Shown one piece after another: positions 7,835-15,292 of a stretch of 18,846 nucleotides of DNA. The position numbers and the translations under genes are program-made. The notes beneath the pieces are model-generated. The model had not been told where the DNA came from, did not search any database, and saw nothing but the letters and a program-made list of their open reading frames with translations. The number at the start of each line of letters is the position of its first letter. Within the stretch, counting starts at the first letter, position 1. The stretch comes from Gemmatimonadales bacterium UBA2960. Lineage in GTDB: Bacteria > Gemmatimonadota > Gemmatimonadetes > Longimicrobiales > Gaopeijiaceae. The stretch lies in NCBI GenBank assembly GCA_002348465.1, contig DEBI01000146.1, positions 1 through 18,846 on the forward strand, written 5' to 3'.

Positions 7835-8872
7835 ATGACCGTTGCGTTTGTAATTGGCGGCACACTGTTCGGGTCGGCCCTTCTGTGGGTCTCCTGCGCA
7901 AGGTTGGAAGAAGCCACCGATAGGCTTGCCCGCTACCACGGTATCCCTGATGCGGTGAAGGGATCGGTTTTGCTTGCTGTTGCGTCTAGTATGCCAGAAC
8001 TCGTGACGGCGCTTCTGGCGTCGTCCGTTCATCAGGATTTTGAGCTTGGCCTCTCAGCGATCATTGGTTCGGCGATTTTCAACATCCTCGTGATCCCAGC
8101 CTGTGCAGTGTACGCTAGAGGTAGGCCACTAGGGGCGAATAGGGCTCTGGTATACCGAGAGGCACAGTTCTATCTGGTTTCGGTTTTTGTACTCATGGTC
8201 ACACTGAGCCTTTCGGTAATATACGGTGGGCTGGGGACGCAGGGGTTGTCAGGGGGAGGTGAGATCTACCTAGGAGAGTTCTCACGCTCCTTGGCTGTAT
8301 TTCCTCTACTTCTTTATGGGCTTTATCTCTATATCCAACTCCAAGAGGTAAAGAGCACCCCTGACGAAAATCGCCTCCGCGATGGCATCAATGCGATCAA
8401 AGAAGGGGGAATTCTGCTTGGTTGTATCGGCCTGATACTGGTGGGTGTTGAAGTCTTGCTGCGTGTGGCGATCACCCTCGGTGAAATGCTGGGGACTCCT
8501 ACCTTCCTATGGGGTATGACTATAGTGGCTGCTGCTACCTCAGTGCCGGACACCTTTGTGAGTGTCCGTGCCTCCGTCCGAGGTCGTGACGAATCGAGCC
8601 TCTCTAACGTTTTTGGAAGCAATGTCTTCGACCTACTGGTAGCTGTTCCGCTCGGAGTAATAGTTGCGGGGTCCATTGTCGTGAACTTTACTCAGATCGT
8701 TCCGATGATGATGTTCCTTATCCTAGCAACCGTCGTGATGCTTGTGTTCATGCTGAGAAGCATGGAAATCACCATTAGAGAATCTCACGTCATGATACTT
8801 CTCTATGTGGCTTTCGGAATCTGGATGACACTTGAGGCTTTTGGCTTCACCAACGTTCTTGGGGTTCGCTAG
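7835..8872 (+). CDS. Na+/Ca2+-exchanger-family (CaCA) cation antiporter
   Basis: Inner-membrane antiporter of 345 residues, about ten helices, likely exchanging Ca2+ (or another divalent cation) for Na+ or H+. Both inverted alpha-repeats of the CaCA superfamily are clear: alpha-1 LLAVASSMPELVTALLAS (46-63) followed by GSAIFNIL (78-85), and alpha-2 AAATSVPDTFVSV (232-244) followed by GSNVFDLLV (261-269). By alignment with the archaeal NCX_Mj, the four cation-site acids and amides are E55, N83, D239 and D266, all suitable. The alpha-2 Asp in TSVPDTF resembles animal NCX-type exchangers; most prokaryotic members have Glu there. A hydrophilic loop near 170-190 joins the two halves, as usual. The ATG at 7835 is preceded by AGGTG eight bases away. 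It follows the peptide transporter after a 163-base gap containing the hairpin, so it is probably transcribed separately or attenuated. Confidence 0.92.
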   Translation: MTVAFVIGGTLFGSALLWVSCARLEEATDRLARYHGIPDAVKGSVLLAVASSMPELVTALLASSVHQDFELGLSAIIGSAIFNILVIPACAVYARGRPLGANRALVYREAQFYLVSVFVLMVTLSLSVIYGGLGTQGLSGGGEIYLGEFSRSLAVFPLLLYGLYLYIQLQEVKSTPDENRLRDGINAIKEGGILLGCIGLILVGVEVLLRVAITLGEMLGTPTFLWGMTIVAAATSVPDTFVSVRASVRGRDESSLSNVFGSNVFDLLVAVPLGVIVAGSIVVNFTQIVPMMMFLILATVVMLVFMLRSMEITIRESHVMILLYVAFGIWMTLEAFGFTNVLGVR

Positions 8873-8960
8873 CTTCAGCGAGGCTCAGGACGGCCATCCG
8901 TGTTTCTTTGACGAGCGACTTTGGTGCGGCAAGAAGTCTAGCAAGACCCATTCGTCCAGC

Positions 8961-9803
8961 TCAGGGGAAGCGGCTTGGGATCTTGATTTCTAGGCCCCAT
9001 GAATCTGATCGACTAACTGGCACTAAGGGGTCCACAGCGACCCACCCAGCCGAGAGCTTCTTCGTGAGAATCCCCGCTGCTGTGGCACCTACGATTCCAA
9101 AGAAGAACAACCCCCTTCGTTGATCAGAAACCCTTTGGTCTACATCCTGCTGTGCTGTCCTCTCCGCGATCTCCTCGGCTGTCAGCCCTTGGAATTCGGT
9201 GCAGAATGATGTTCCGGTGATTTCTCTGCATCCACCGACTTTCCCAAAGCCGAGGCTCGGACCAATCGTGTAGCCGAGCGCCCCAAAAACAGCTCCGCCG
9301 AGTAGGCCTCCCCCGATCAACCGAAGAGTCTGATTGCTCTTTACTTCCCGGCGCTCGACCGACACCTGACTCAGGTCGATCGTACGCCGGATGATCGGCG
9401 CGGGGTCACAGATGGGTGCATCTCCTATCATCTCACCTGCTCGACAACGGGGCTGACCCCGAGCCATCAGGGTCGCAAGCTGGCCTTCTACCGAGATTAT
9501 CCGTCCCACGAACTCCTGACGTTGTGACGCGCCTGCTTCGTTTATGCCGAGCTCCTCCTGCATTCGTCTTAACGCCATTTCCTCATCTTGCAGGTTCCGA
9601 CGAAGCTCGGCGATGCGGGCCTCCTGCGATTCGATGGCCTGCGTCCGTTGTGTTCGATCTGCGCTTGTCAGGCCGATAACTTGCAGGTTGACTCGGATCG
9701 AGTCGCCGGCGCGAAGTGAGCTGGTTTGTGCCTGGAGAAAAGCTGGGATACCGAGGAGGATGGCAGGTAGCGCTGCCAGCAGAACAAGTCGAATTTTGCG
9801 CAT
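8961..9803 (-). CDS. Unrecognised exported protein with coiled coil and glycine-rich helix
   Basis: A 280-residue protein I cannot assign to a family. Residues 1-26 form a Sec signal peptide ending LQAQ. Residues 50-87 are rich in heptad-like E/R/L/A and probably form a coiled coil. A second helical stretch runs to about 113. Two hydrophobic segments follow: LIGGGLLGGAVFGALGYTIG (162-181, a glycine-zipper pattern) and about 231-248. Four cysteines occur as two pairs, C120/C132 and C192/C201, the second between the hydrophobic segments, possibly as periplasmic disulfides. The end is basic and short. Location is inferred as periplasm or membrane-associated. The gene follows the PLP enzyme on the same strand after 100 bases, and a candidate promoter lies just upstream, so it may be transcribed alone. 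Reality is supported by the signal peptide and continuous coding character. Confidence 0.7.
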   Translation of the reverse strand: MRKIRLVLLAALPAILLGIPAFLQAQTSSLRAGDSIRVNLQVIGLTSADRTQRTQAIESQEARIAELRRNLQDEEMALRRMQEELGINEAGASQRQEFVGRIISVEGQLATLMARGQPRCRAGEMIGDAPICDPAPIIRRTIDLSQVSVERREVKSNQTLRLIGGGLLGGAVFGALGYTIGPSLGFGKVGGCREITGTSFCTEFQGLTAEEIAERTAQQDVDQRVSDQRRGLFFFGIVGATAAGILTKKLSAGWVAVDPLVPVSRSDSWGLEIKIPSRFP

Positions 9804-9838
9804 GAAACTCAGTCCAACGAGGACAGGAAAGGTTCAGA

Positions 9839-9868
9839 TATCTACGCGGCGGCGTCCATTCCGGACAA
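9839..9868 (-). promoter_or_regulatory. Candidate sigma70-type promoter for the exported coiled-coil protein
   Basis: On the minus strand TTGTCC (9868-9863) and TAGATA (9844-9839) are separated by 18 bases, roughly 35 bases before the ATG at 9803. Match to consensus is partial (4/6 and 3/6). It lies in the 100-base gap after the PLP-enzyme stop. This is a pattern match only. Confidence 0.3.
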
Positions 9869-9903
9869 GCCCCGCACGGTTTTTAGAAGTGGACCTCTTC
9901 ATT

Positions 9904-10902
9904 TTAAACGAGTAGGCCTGGTGCACCGCCCGTGTGTAAGAATACCGCACGTTGATGATGCTTGAGGGGATGTGAGCGGAGGTGAGCTATCAAACTAGCT
10001 GCCGCCTTAGACGTATATGTTGGGTCGAGTACGATCCCCGCATATTTGCCAAAGAGTTCAGTGGCCTCCATGGAGGCGGTTGTAGGGATACCGTACCCCT
10101 CTCCTACTTGGTCGTCTACGGACTTGAACGGAACTACGCTCGGATCGATCTGTGTCTCGAGTATGGTTATGGCTGCCATTTCCGCTAGATCTCTGCATGC
10201 AGTATCTAGGTGCTGGGCTGTCGCATCGGCGCTGACGCCTGTCAGGTGCACATCCGTTCTATCCAAGAGCGTTAGCCCTAGGATCATGCCTGCAAGCGTT
10301 CCTCCGGAAGATGAGGCGCTGAAGACCAGGGTTTCCGAACATCCATCGTCGAGGCGGTCTAGCTGATCACATAGTTCGATTGCTGCCTGTGCATACCCTA
10401 GTGATCCTAGAGGCGTCGAAGCCCCAATTGGAATTACGAGAGGTTCTTCGCCAGCAACTCGAAGCTTGTCTGCGACTGTGGTCATTTTTGGAGCCCGCTC
10501 AATTCGGTCTTCTACAATCACGACCTCCGCACCGAAAAGACGTTGAAGCAGAGCATTACCCGAGGGCTCTCCGTCTGGCCCTGAATTCGTGACGAGCACG
10601 CATCTCAGCCCCTTGCGCGCGGCAAAAGCAGCCGTGACCCGACAGTGGTTCGACTGCGGTCCTCCTGATGTTATAAGACAGGTCACTTCCTTGAGTTCTG
10701 ATGGGGCTAGTATGTATTCGAGTTTTCGCACCTTATTCCCGCCGAGAGCAAAGCCCGTCTCAGCGTCCATCTTTACCCAGAGACGTTCGGTCCCCAGAAC
10801 GTGACCTAGGCGAGGAAGACGGATAAGGGGAGTCGGGAGGTTTGCGAGTCCTACGGTCGGCCTGTCATCAAGGCGTCTTATGGCTTTAGGGTCGTATGGC
10901 AT
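9904..10902 (-). CDS. D-cysteine desulfhydrase / ACC deaminase-family PLP enzyme
   Basis: Fold-type II pyridoxal-phosphate enzyme, 332 residues from the ATG at 10902. Motifs match E. coli D-cysteine desulfhydrase closely: LGGNKVRKLEY with the PLP lysine K57, SGGPQSNHCR (79-88), VIPIGASTPLGSLGY (156-170), the phosphate-binding SSSGGTLAG (197-205), EGYGIPT (268-274), LDPTYTSKA (292-300) and HTGGAPGL (323-330). D-cysteine desulfhydrase releases pyruvate, ammonia and sulfide; related ACC deaminases open the cyclopropane ring, and motif similarity favours the former but does not prove it. I prefer 10902 over an in-frame ATG at 10974 because the upstream HDAC stop lies one base away (TGACATG) and the length then equals the family norm. 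The longer start would overlap the HDAC gene by 71 bases. The C-terminus is about eight residues shorter than in E. coli. It is cotranscribed with the HDAC-family gene. Confidence 0.9.
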   Translation of the reverse strand: MPYDPKAIRRLDDRPTVGLANLPTPLIRLPRLGHVLGTERLWVKMDAETGFALGGNKVRKLEYILAPSELKEVTCLITSGGPQSNHCRVTAAFAARKGLRCVLVTNSGPDGEPSGNALLQRLFGAEVVIVEDRIERAPKMTTVADKLRVAGEEPLVIPIGASTPLGSLGYAQAAIELCDQLDRLDDGCSETLVFSASSSGGTLAGMILGLTLLDRTDVHLTGVSADATAQHLDTACRDLAEMAAITILETQIDPSVVPFKSVDDQVGEGYGIPTTASMEATELFGKYAGIVLDPTYTSKAAASLIAHLRSHPLKHHQRAVFLHTGGAPGLLV

Positions 10903-10903
10903 G

Positions 10904-11812
10904 TCAGAAGGAATTCGGCGCGAAGGAAGACGTTCGTCTTGCGGCTTCGAGCACTGTTGAGGTATGAATTTCAACTGTATCCTGAATATCCTCAGCGTAA
11001 CCGCCAGCCATTACGACTGCTACTGGGGTGCCGCTACGTTCGCATGCGTCGAAGACTATTCTGTCTCGTTCGCGCAGGGCCTGCTTTGTAACGGCTAACC
11101 GCCCTAATCGATCCCCTTCGAAGGGATCTGCGCCCGCGATAAAAAATGCGAGGTCTGCTCCTTGGGATAGTGCTTGTTCAACGCCGAAGTGCACTGACGA
11201 AAGGAAATGTTCATCCTCCGTTCCGTCAGCAAGCCCTATATCAAGATCGCTCGCTTCTTTCCGAAAAGGGAAATTCGACTCTCCATGTACAGAGAGAGTA
11301 AACACGGATTTGTCACCGGCGAATATGGCGGCGGTGCCGTTTCCTTGATGAACGTCGAGGTCGAGTATCGCGCAATGATGCACTAGGCCTCTGGCTTGAA
11401 GGGAGCGAGCGGCCACAGCGACGTCGTTGAAGACACAGAAGCCCTCACCTGTATCGGCAAAGGCATGATGTGTGCCACCGGCTAGGTTGGCCGAAACCCC
11501 ATCTTTCCGCGCTTGTTCGGCTGCTTGAATCGTCCCGCCGGTGGAGCGTCGCGATCTTTCCACTAGTTCATGGGACCATGGAAAACCGATACGCCTGACC
11601 TCATCCTTCGAGAGTTCGCCCGAGGTGACTTTTGAAACGTATTTAACTGTATGGACCCGAGTGAGGTCTTTGTTGGTAGCAGGCTCAGGAATCAACAACT
11701 GAATTCGCTCGTCGACGGCTACAGACTCACGGAGGAGTCTATACTTCTCCATTGGAAAGCGGTGGTGGTCGGGCAGTGGAAGAACGAACTGGTCTGAGTA
11801 CCAGGCGAGCAC
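10904..11812 (-). CDS. Histone deacetylase-superfamily deacetylase, HDAC11-like class
   Basis: Zinc-dependent deacetylase of 302 residues. The start is GTG, giving MLAWYSDQFVLPLPDHHRFP, which is the typical N-terminus of the bacterial HDAC11/class IV-like group (YSD.FVLPLP..HRFP.EKY); no clear ribosome site is seen. The catalytic set is intact: His115-His116 in GGTHHAF, zinc ligands Asp153 and His155 in LDLDVHQGNG, Asp229 in AGADPFEGD, and the transition-state tyrosine Y272 in GGYAED. It is therefore predicted active. Bacterial relatives deacetylate small acetylated amines, acetylated enzymes such as acetyl-CoA synthetase, or unknown substrates; the sequence does not decide. It is cytoplasmic, having no signal peptide. 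It is the first gene of a minus-strand operon: its stop lies one base before the PLP enzyme's ATG. It is divergent from the TonB-dependent receptor. Confidence 0.93.
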   Translation of the reverse strand: MLAWYSDQFVLPLPDHHRFPMEKYRLLRESVAVDERIQLLIPEPATNKDLTRVHTVKYVSKVTSGELSKDEVRRIGFPWSHELVERSRRSTGGTIQAAEQARKDGVSANLAGGTHHAFADTGEGFCVFNDVAVAARSLQARGLVHHCAILDLDVHQGNGTAAIFAGDKSVFTLSVHGESNFPFRKEASDLDIGLADGTEDEHFLSSVHFGVEQALSQGADLAFFIAGADPFEGDRLGRLAVTKQALRERDRIVFDACERSGTPVAVVMAGGYAEDIQDTVEIHTSTVLEAARRTSSFAPNSF

Positions 11813-11875
11813 GGCTTTTTGGTTCGGTGTCAGGTAGGTTGATTGGGCAACATAAACGAATCTAGAACGAATATC

Positions 11876-11905
11876 TTGACTGGTCTTGTACTCCGAAAAT
11901 TTGAT
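11876..11905 (+). promoter_or_regulatory. Candidate sigma70-type promoter for the TonB-dependent receptor
   Basis: TTGACT (11876-11881, 5/6 to the -35 consensus) is followed after 18 bases by TTTGAT (11900-11905, 4/6 to the -10 consensus). It lies 33 bases before the ATG at 11939, inside the divergent space between the deacetylase and receptor genes. If real, it argues against the long TTG start at 11843. Confidence 0.4.
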
Positions 11906-11938
11906 TTACTTAGATCAGCTCATTCCTTCCTGCCGGAT

Positions 11939-14290
11939 ATGACCAGAAACATTCGCCAGCTTGCGCTCGTGCTTGTGATTCAAGCCTTGGGCGTTGTGGC
12001 AGCAGAGGCACAGTTGAGCACTGTCCAAGGTCGTGTTCGCGACGTGGAAGGGTCCGCGGTTTACGGTGCAACGATTTCACTTTTTAGTGCCCAGACACGT
12101 GCCTTTGTGACCGAGACGGACCGTCTTGGTTCGTTCCGTTTGGAAGACGTTACGTCTGGCCAGTGGGAGGTGCAGGTGACGGCTTTAGGATATACGGCAT
12201 ACACCGAGGTCCTAGAGGTCGGCGTTACTCAGGTGGAGGAGCTTGATATTCGGTTGCAGAGAAGCGCGCTCATGCTCGAAGGGATCGAGGTGGAGGCAGA
12301 GCGCAGCCGGGATCGTATCCGTTTCGAGGAACTTGGCGGTGCAACGGTACGTGAACTTGATCTCGATGAGATACGCGTTGTGCCGGGCGTAGCTGAACCG
12401 GATCCGGTTAGGGCAATCGAAGTACTACCCGGCGTCGTATCGACTTCGGATTTCTCCGCTGCTTTCCATGTGCGGGGTGGTTCTCAAGATCAGAACCTGA
12501 TTCTTCTGGATGGGGTTCCGATTTTTTCACCGTTTCACCTTGGCGGCCTCTTCTCAGTGTTCAATGCTGACATGATTGACAGGGTAGAGTTACTGTCGGG
12601 AGGCTTCGCGGCAGAGCATGGAGGCCGGGTCTCCTCCGTGCTAGAGATCGAAAGTGATGCGGGGACGGGAGAGTTTTCGGGTGACGCCGCCATTTCTCTT
12701 CTCTCTAGTAGGGTAGCGGCAGGTGGGAAATTGCCCGACGCTGTCGCTCGCTCGCTCGGTTATGCCAATATCCGCTACCGCTTGTCAGCCCGCCGATCAT
12801 ACTTCGACGTGCTTTTCAAGCCGGCCTTCGAGTTCCCGTATCACCTGACTGATCTGCAGACTGTTGTGGAGGGGTGGACGCCGTCTGGAGATCGCCTAAC
12901 TGTCACTGGCTACACTGGGCGGGATGTCTTTGATCTAACTCAGCTTGAGGACAGTGGATTCCCTTTTCGTGTAGATTGGAATTGGGGCAATGATGCGATG
13001 GGTGTCCGCTGGAGCCGAGCGAGGCGGGGTGGTGGGTCACTCGATATCCGAGCCAATGCAAGCAGCTACGACAATGGTTTACTGTTTCCGGATTTCGGTG
13101 ATACAAACTTCAGCAGTGATATTCAGCAGGCTCAGATCCGAGCTGATTTGGACACCCGCCCAAGTCGATATTGGGGCGTCCAGGTCGGGTCAAGCGTAGA
13201 GCGGATGGAGTATGAAAACAGTTTCTCCACTGGAGGTACCACCTTCGGAGGTGGAGATGGTCGCGGATGGCTCTTCGGCAACTATGCGCAAGCCCGATTC
13301 AGTCTTCCACGTCGCTGGTTGGTTGAGCTTGGCGTGAGGGCGGATGCCTATGACCCAGCTGTGGGAAAGACCGTATTCGAGCCGTCGCCTCGGGTGGCGC
13401 TCAAACGCTTTTATCGTAATGGGGACCTAGCTGCAAAGGTGGCAGCAGGACGTTATACACAGTTCGTTCACTCTTTACGAGACGAAGAGCTCCCTCTTGG
13501 TCTCGATATATGGATCATTTCTGATGAGAATGTGCCGCACACGGTATCCGACCAGGTTCAGCTTGGTCTTGAAGGCTGGCACGACATCGACTGGTTCTGG
13601 TCGATAGAGGGTTATTACCGCTCATTTAACGGGGTCGTCACGTTCAATACTGCTGACAATCCGAATGATCCAACGGATGACATCCTTGGTGGGAAGGGGA
13701 CGTCGTGGGGAGCGGATTTCATGATCCGTAAGGAAACTGGGGAAGTGAACGGGTGGCTTGCGATTTCGTTCCTTAAGGCTCAGAGAAGATTCCCCGATCT
13801 CCTTTCTCCATTGACACCAGCTCCAGAGGTGATGTATCCGCCGATTTTTGATCGTCGAGTCGATCTAGATTTCGTAATGAGCTACCCCGGCCCATGGGGA
13901 TGGACCGGAGGCCTTAGATGGAATATGGGGACCGGCATTCCGTACACGCGCGCGGTTGGATCCCATGCGTATTACTCGCCTAGGTATGTAGGGGGTGGAG
14001 GATTGGACTGGACGGGTGACGGAGACAGTTCTGGGACGGGAGGATATGGGGTCGTGCTCGCTGACCGTAACTCGACTAGGTATCCGTTATACCACCGCCT
14101 CGACGTAAGCTTCCGCAGGTCTTTTTCTAAGAGTTGGGGTGCGCTCACCCCCTATGTGAACCTGGTAAACGTCTACAACCAGAGGAATGTGCTCTTCTAC
14201 TTCTACCAATACGATGAAGCCCCCGCTACGCGTTCGGGGATTTCGATGTTTCCAGTCTTGCCCACGCTCGGCCTAGAGATCTCATTCTGA
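11939..14290 (+). CDS. TonB-dependent outer-membrane receptor with carboxypeptidase-regulatory-like domain
   Basis: Outer-membrane beta-barrel importer, 783 residues from ATG 11939. A TTG at 11843 is in frame, but the ATG starts a clean signal peptide (MTRNIRQLALVLVIQA, cleavage near AEAQ, about residue 24). Order of domains: carboxypeptidase-regulatory-like/beta-sandwich domain about 27-108 (GRVRDVEGSAVYGATI, RLGSFRLEDV); linker; plug about 130-240 with AFHVRGGSQDQNLILLDGVP (175-194) and DRVELLSGGFAAEHGGRVSS (214-233), the usual plug signatures; then a barrel rich in alternating aromatic strands, ending in phenylalanine (LEISF), as needed for outer-membrane insertion. No clear TonB box is visible. 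The ligand is unknown. The stop overlaps the next gene by one base (TGATG), coupling it to a lipoprotein, an arrangement recalling SusC/SusD-like and DUF4249-type pairs. It is divergent from the deacetylase operon. Confidence 0.92.
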   Translation: MTRNIRQLALVLVIQALGVVAAEAQLSTVQGRVRDVEGSAVYGATISLFSAQTRAFVTETDRLGSFRLEDVTSGQWEVQVTALGYTAYTEVLEVGVTQVEELDIRLQRSALMLEGIEVEAERSRDRIRFEELGGATVRELDLDEIRVVPGVAEPDPVRAIEVLPGVVSTSDFSAAFHVRGGSQDQNLILLDGVPIFSPFHLGGLFSVFNADMIDRVELLSGGFAAEHGGRVSSVLEIESDAGTGEFSGDAAISLLSSRVAAGGKLPDAVARSLGYANIRYRLSARRSYFDVLFKPAFEFPYHLTDLQTVVEGWTPSGDRLTVTGYTGRDVFDLTQLEDSGFPFRVDWNWGNDAMGVRWSRARRGGGSLDIRANASSYDNGLLFPDFGDTNFSSDIQQAQIRADLDTRPSRYWGVQVGSSVERMEYENSFSTGGTTFGGGDGRGWLFGNYAQARFSLPRRWLVELGVRADAYDPAVGKTVFEPSPRVALKRFYRNGDLAAKVAAGRYTQFVHSLRDEELPLGLDIWIISDENVPHTVSDQVQLGLEGWHDIDWFWSIEGYYRSFNGVVTFNTADNPNDPTDDILGGKGTSWGADFMIRKETGEVNGWLAISFLKAQRRFPDLLSPLTPAPEVMYPPIFDRRVDLDFVMSYPGPWGWTGGLRWNMGTGIPYTRAVGSHAYYSPRYVGGGGLDWTGDGDSSGTGGYGVVLADRNSTRYPLYHRLDVSFRRSFSKSWGALTPYVNLVNVYNQRNVLFYFYQYDEAPATRSGISMFPVLPTLGLEISF

Positions 14291-15237
14291 TGTCCAAGCT
14301 CTCTAGGAAATATTTGCCCCTTCTCAGCCTGGTCCTCGCCACTTTTTTTCTGTCTGGTTGCGAACTGGAAGAGGTGACAGTGGTGGAGGTGGATGAAGTG
14401 GTTATTGCTGAGATCTACCTCGATGTGTCTTCAGATCCGGCCGGAAATATAGCCCGGGCTTTCCTCCACCGGACGGTTGGGGTAGGGGGCGTTGACACTC
14501 TTCCTTCCTTGACGGAATCCAGGGTGACCATGACCCGGACCGATGGCTATTCCTTTGTGCTGACCGGAGAGGCTACAGATGAGTGCCTCGAGTCTTCTCC
14601 CCTTGAGGAACCGGGTGCCTGTTTTGTCTCGGAGTTGCCGGTGGCAAGTATCGGCCCCGGAGACATTGTGGAAGTCCTCGTGGAGTTGCCCAGTGGTGGG
14701 AGGATAACGGGCGCATCCAGAGTACCCGGATACTTCAAAATTAACTCGATCCCAAGCCTTTGCGTGCTGGCTCCTAACACATTAATGACAGTGACCTGGT
14801 CCTCCTCTTCGGACGCTTGGGCCTACTTGAATGAAACTTCCATTCGGGGTTTGCCTGAAGCTTTGAGAGGAAGTGGCATTGACGTCACCGATGACCCTCT
14901 TTATCTGCTGGGGCTTTCGATCTCTGATTCGGATACGACAGTCGTTTTTCCATCGGAATTTGGGATCTTCAACAGATTCACGAGTGGCTATGCAGATCTC
15001 GCACGTCGTTTACAGGCCGGTCTTCCGCTCGGGGTGACTGCGGAAGTCTCTATCACTGCGGTTGACCGCAATTATGTGAATTGGGCACGAGGTGGAAACT
15101 TCAATCCGTCTGGCCAAGTGAGGGTGCCGAGTCTCTCAGGCGACGGGACTGGCGTTTTTGGGACGACCGTTGGACGTAGCTTCGATGTTCTCGTTAGTAA
15201 TGACTCGAGTGGTATCTCTGCTTGCCCATTAAGCTGA
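14290..15237 (+). CDS. Lipoprotein partner of the TonB-dependent receptor, DUF4249-like
   Basis: A 315-residue lipoprotein. The signal peptide has a perfect lipobox LSGC with lipidated Cys24, followed by an acidic Glu/Val-rich segment (residues 25-45). The rest is predicted mostly beta-strand, with an early Ig-like part (RVTMTRTDGYSFVLTGEA, about 78-95), a cysteine pair near 99 and 112, and a GDIVEVLVELPSGGRITG segment resembling the DUF4249 proteins that accompany TonB receptors in Bacteroidota. That family assignment rests on general pattern and context and is tentative. The ATG overlaps the receptor's stop by one base (TGATG), implying translational coupling and equal supply. Probable role: surface or periplasmic accessory of the receptor, perhaps in ligand capture. 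It converges on the DtxR-family gene. Confidence 0.72.
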   Translation: MSKLSRKYLPLLSLVLATFFLSGCELEEVTVVEVDEVVIAEIYLDVSSDPAGNIARAFLHRTVGVGGVDTLPSLTESRVTMTRTDGYSFVLTGEATDECLESSPLEEPGACFVSELPVASIGPGDIVEVLVELPSGGRITGASRVPGYFKINSIPSLCVLAPNTLMTVTWSSSSDAWAYLNETSIRGLPEALRGSGIDVTDDPLYLLGLSISDSDTTVVFPSEFGIFNRFTSGYADLARRLQAGLPLGVTAEVSITAVDRNYVNWARGGNFNPSGQVRVPSLSGDGTGVFGTTVGRSFDVLVSNDSSGISACPLS

Positions 15238-15264
15238 AAGTCTCAGTCTGGAGGTCCGCAGCTT

Positions 15265-15292
15265 TGACTAGTTCGTTTAAGAAAACTGGTCA
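15265..15292. terminator. Weak bidirectional hairpin between convergent genes
   Basis: TGACTAGTT (15265-15273) pairs with AACTGGTCA (15284-15292) with one G-T wobble and a ten-base loop. It lies between the lipoprotein stop and the DtxR-family stop, overlapping the latter. No T-tract follows on either strand, so a terminator role is only suggested by position between convergent genes. Confidence 0.25.

Noticed and set aside
7422..7838. 138-codon plus-strand frame bridging the transporter end and exchanger start
   Set aside because: Overlaps the transporter's conserved C-terminal helices in another frame and shows Cys/Gly/Arg-rich shadow composition; the hairpin at 7743-7775 lies inside it.
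10903..10974. 24-residue N-terminal extension of the PLP enzyme
   Set aside because: Would overlap the HDAC coding region by 71 bases, whereas the ATG at 10902 lies one base after the HDAC stop and gives the family's usual length.
11843..11938. TTG-initiated 32-residue extension of the TonB-dependent receptor
   Set aside because: It would bury the signal peptide, and a plausible promoter (11876-11905) falls within it.
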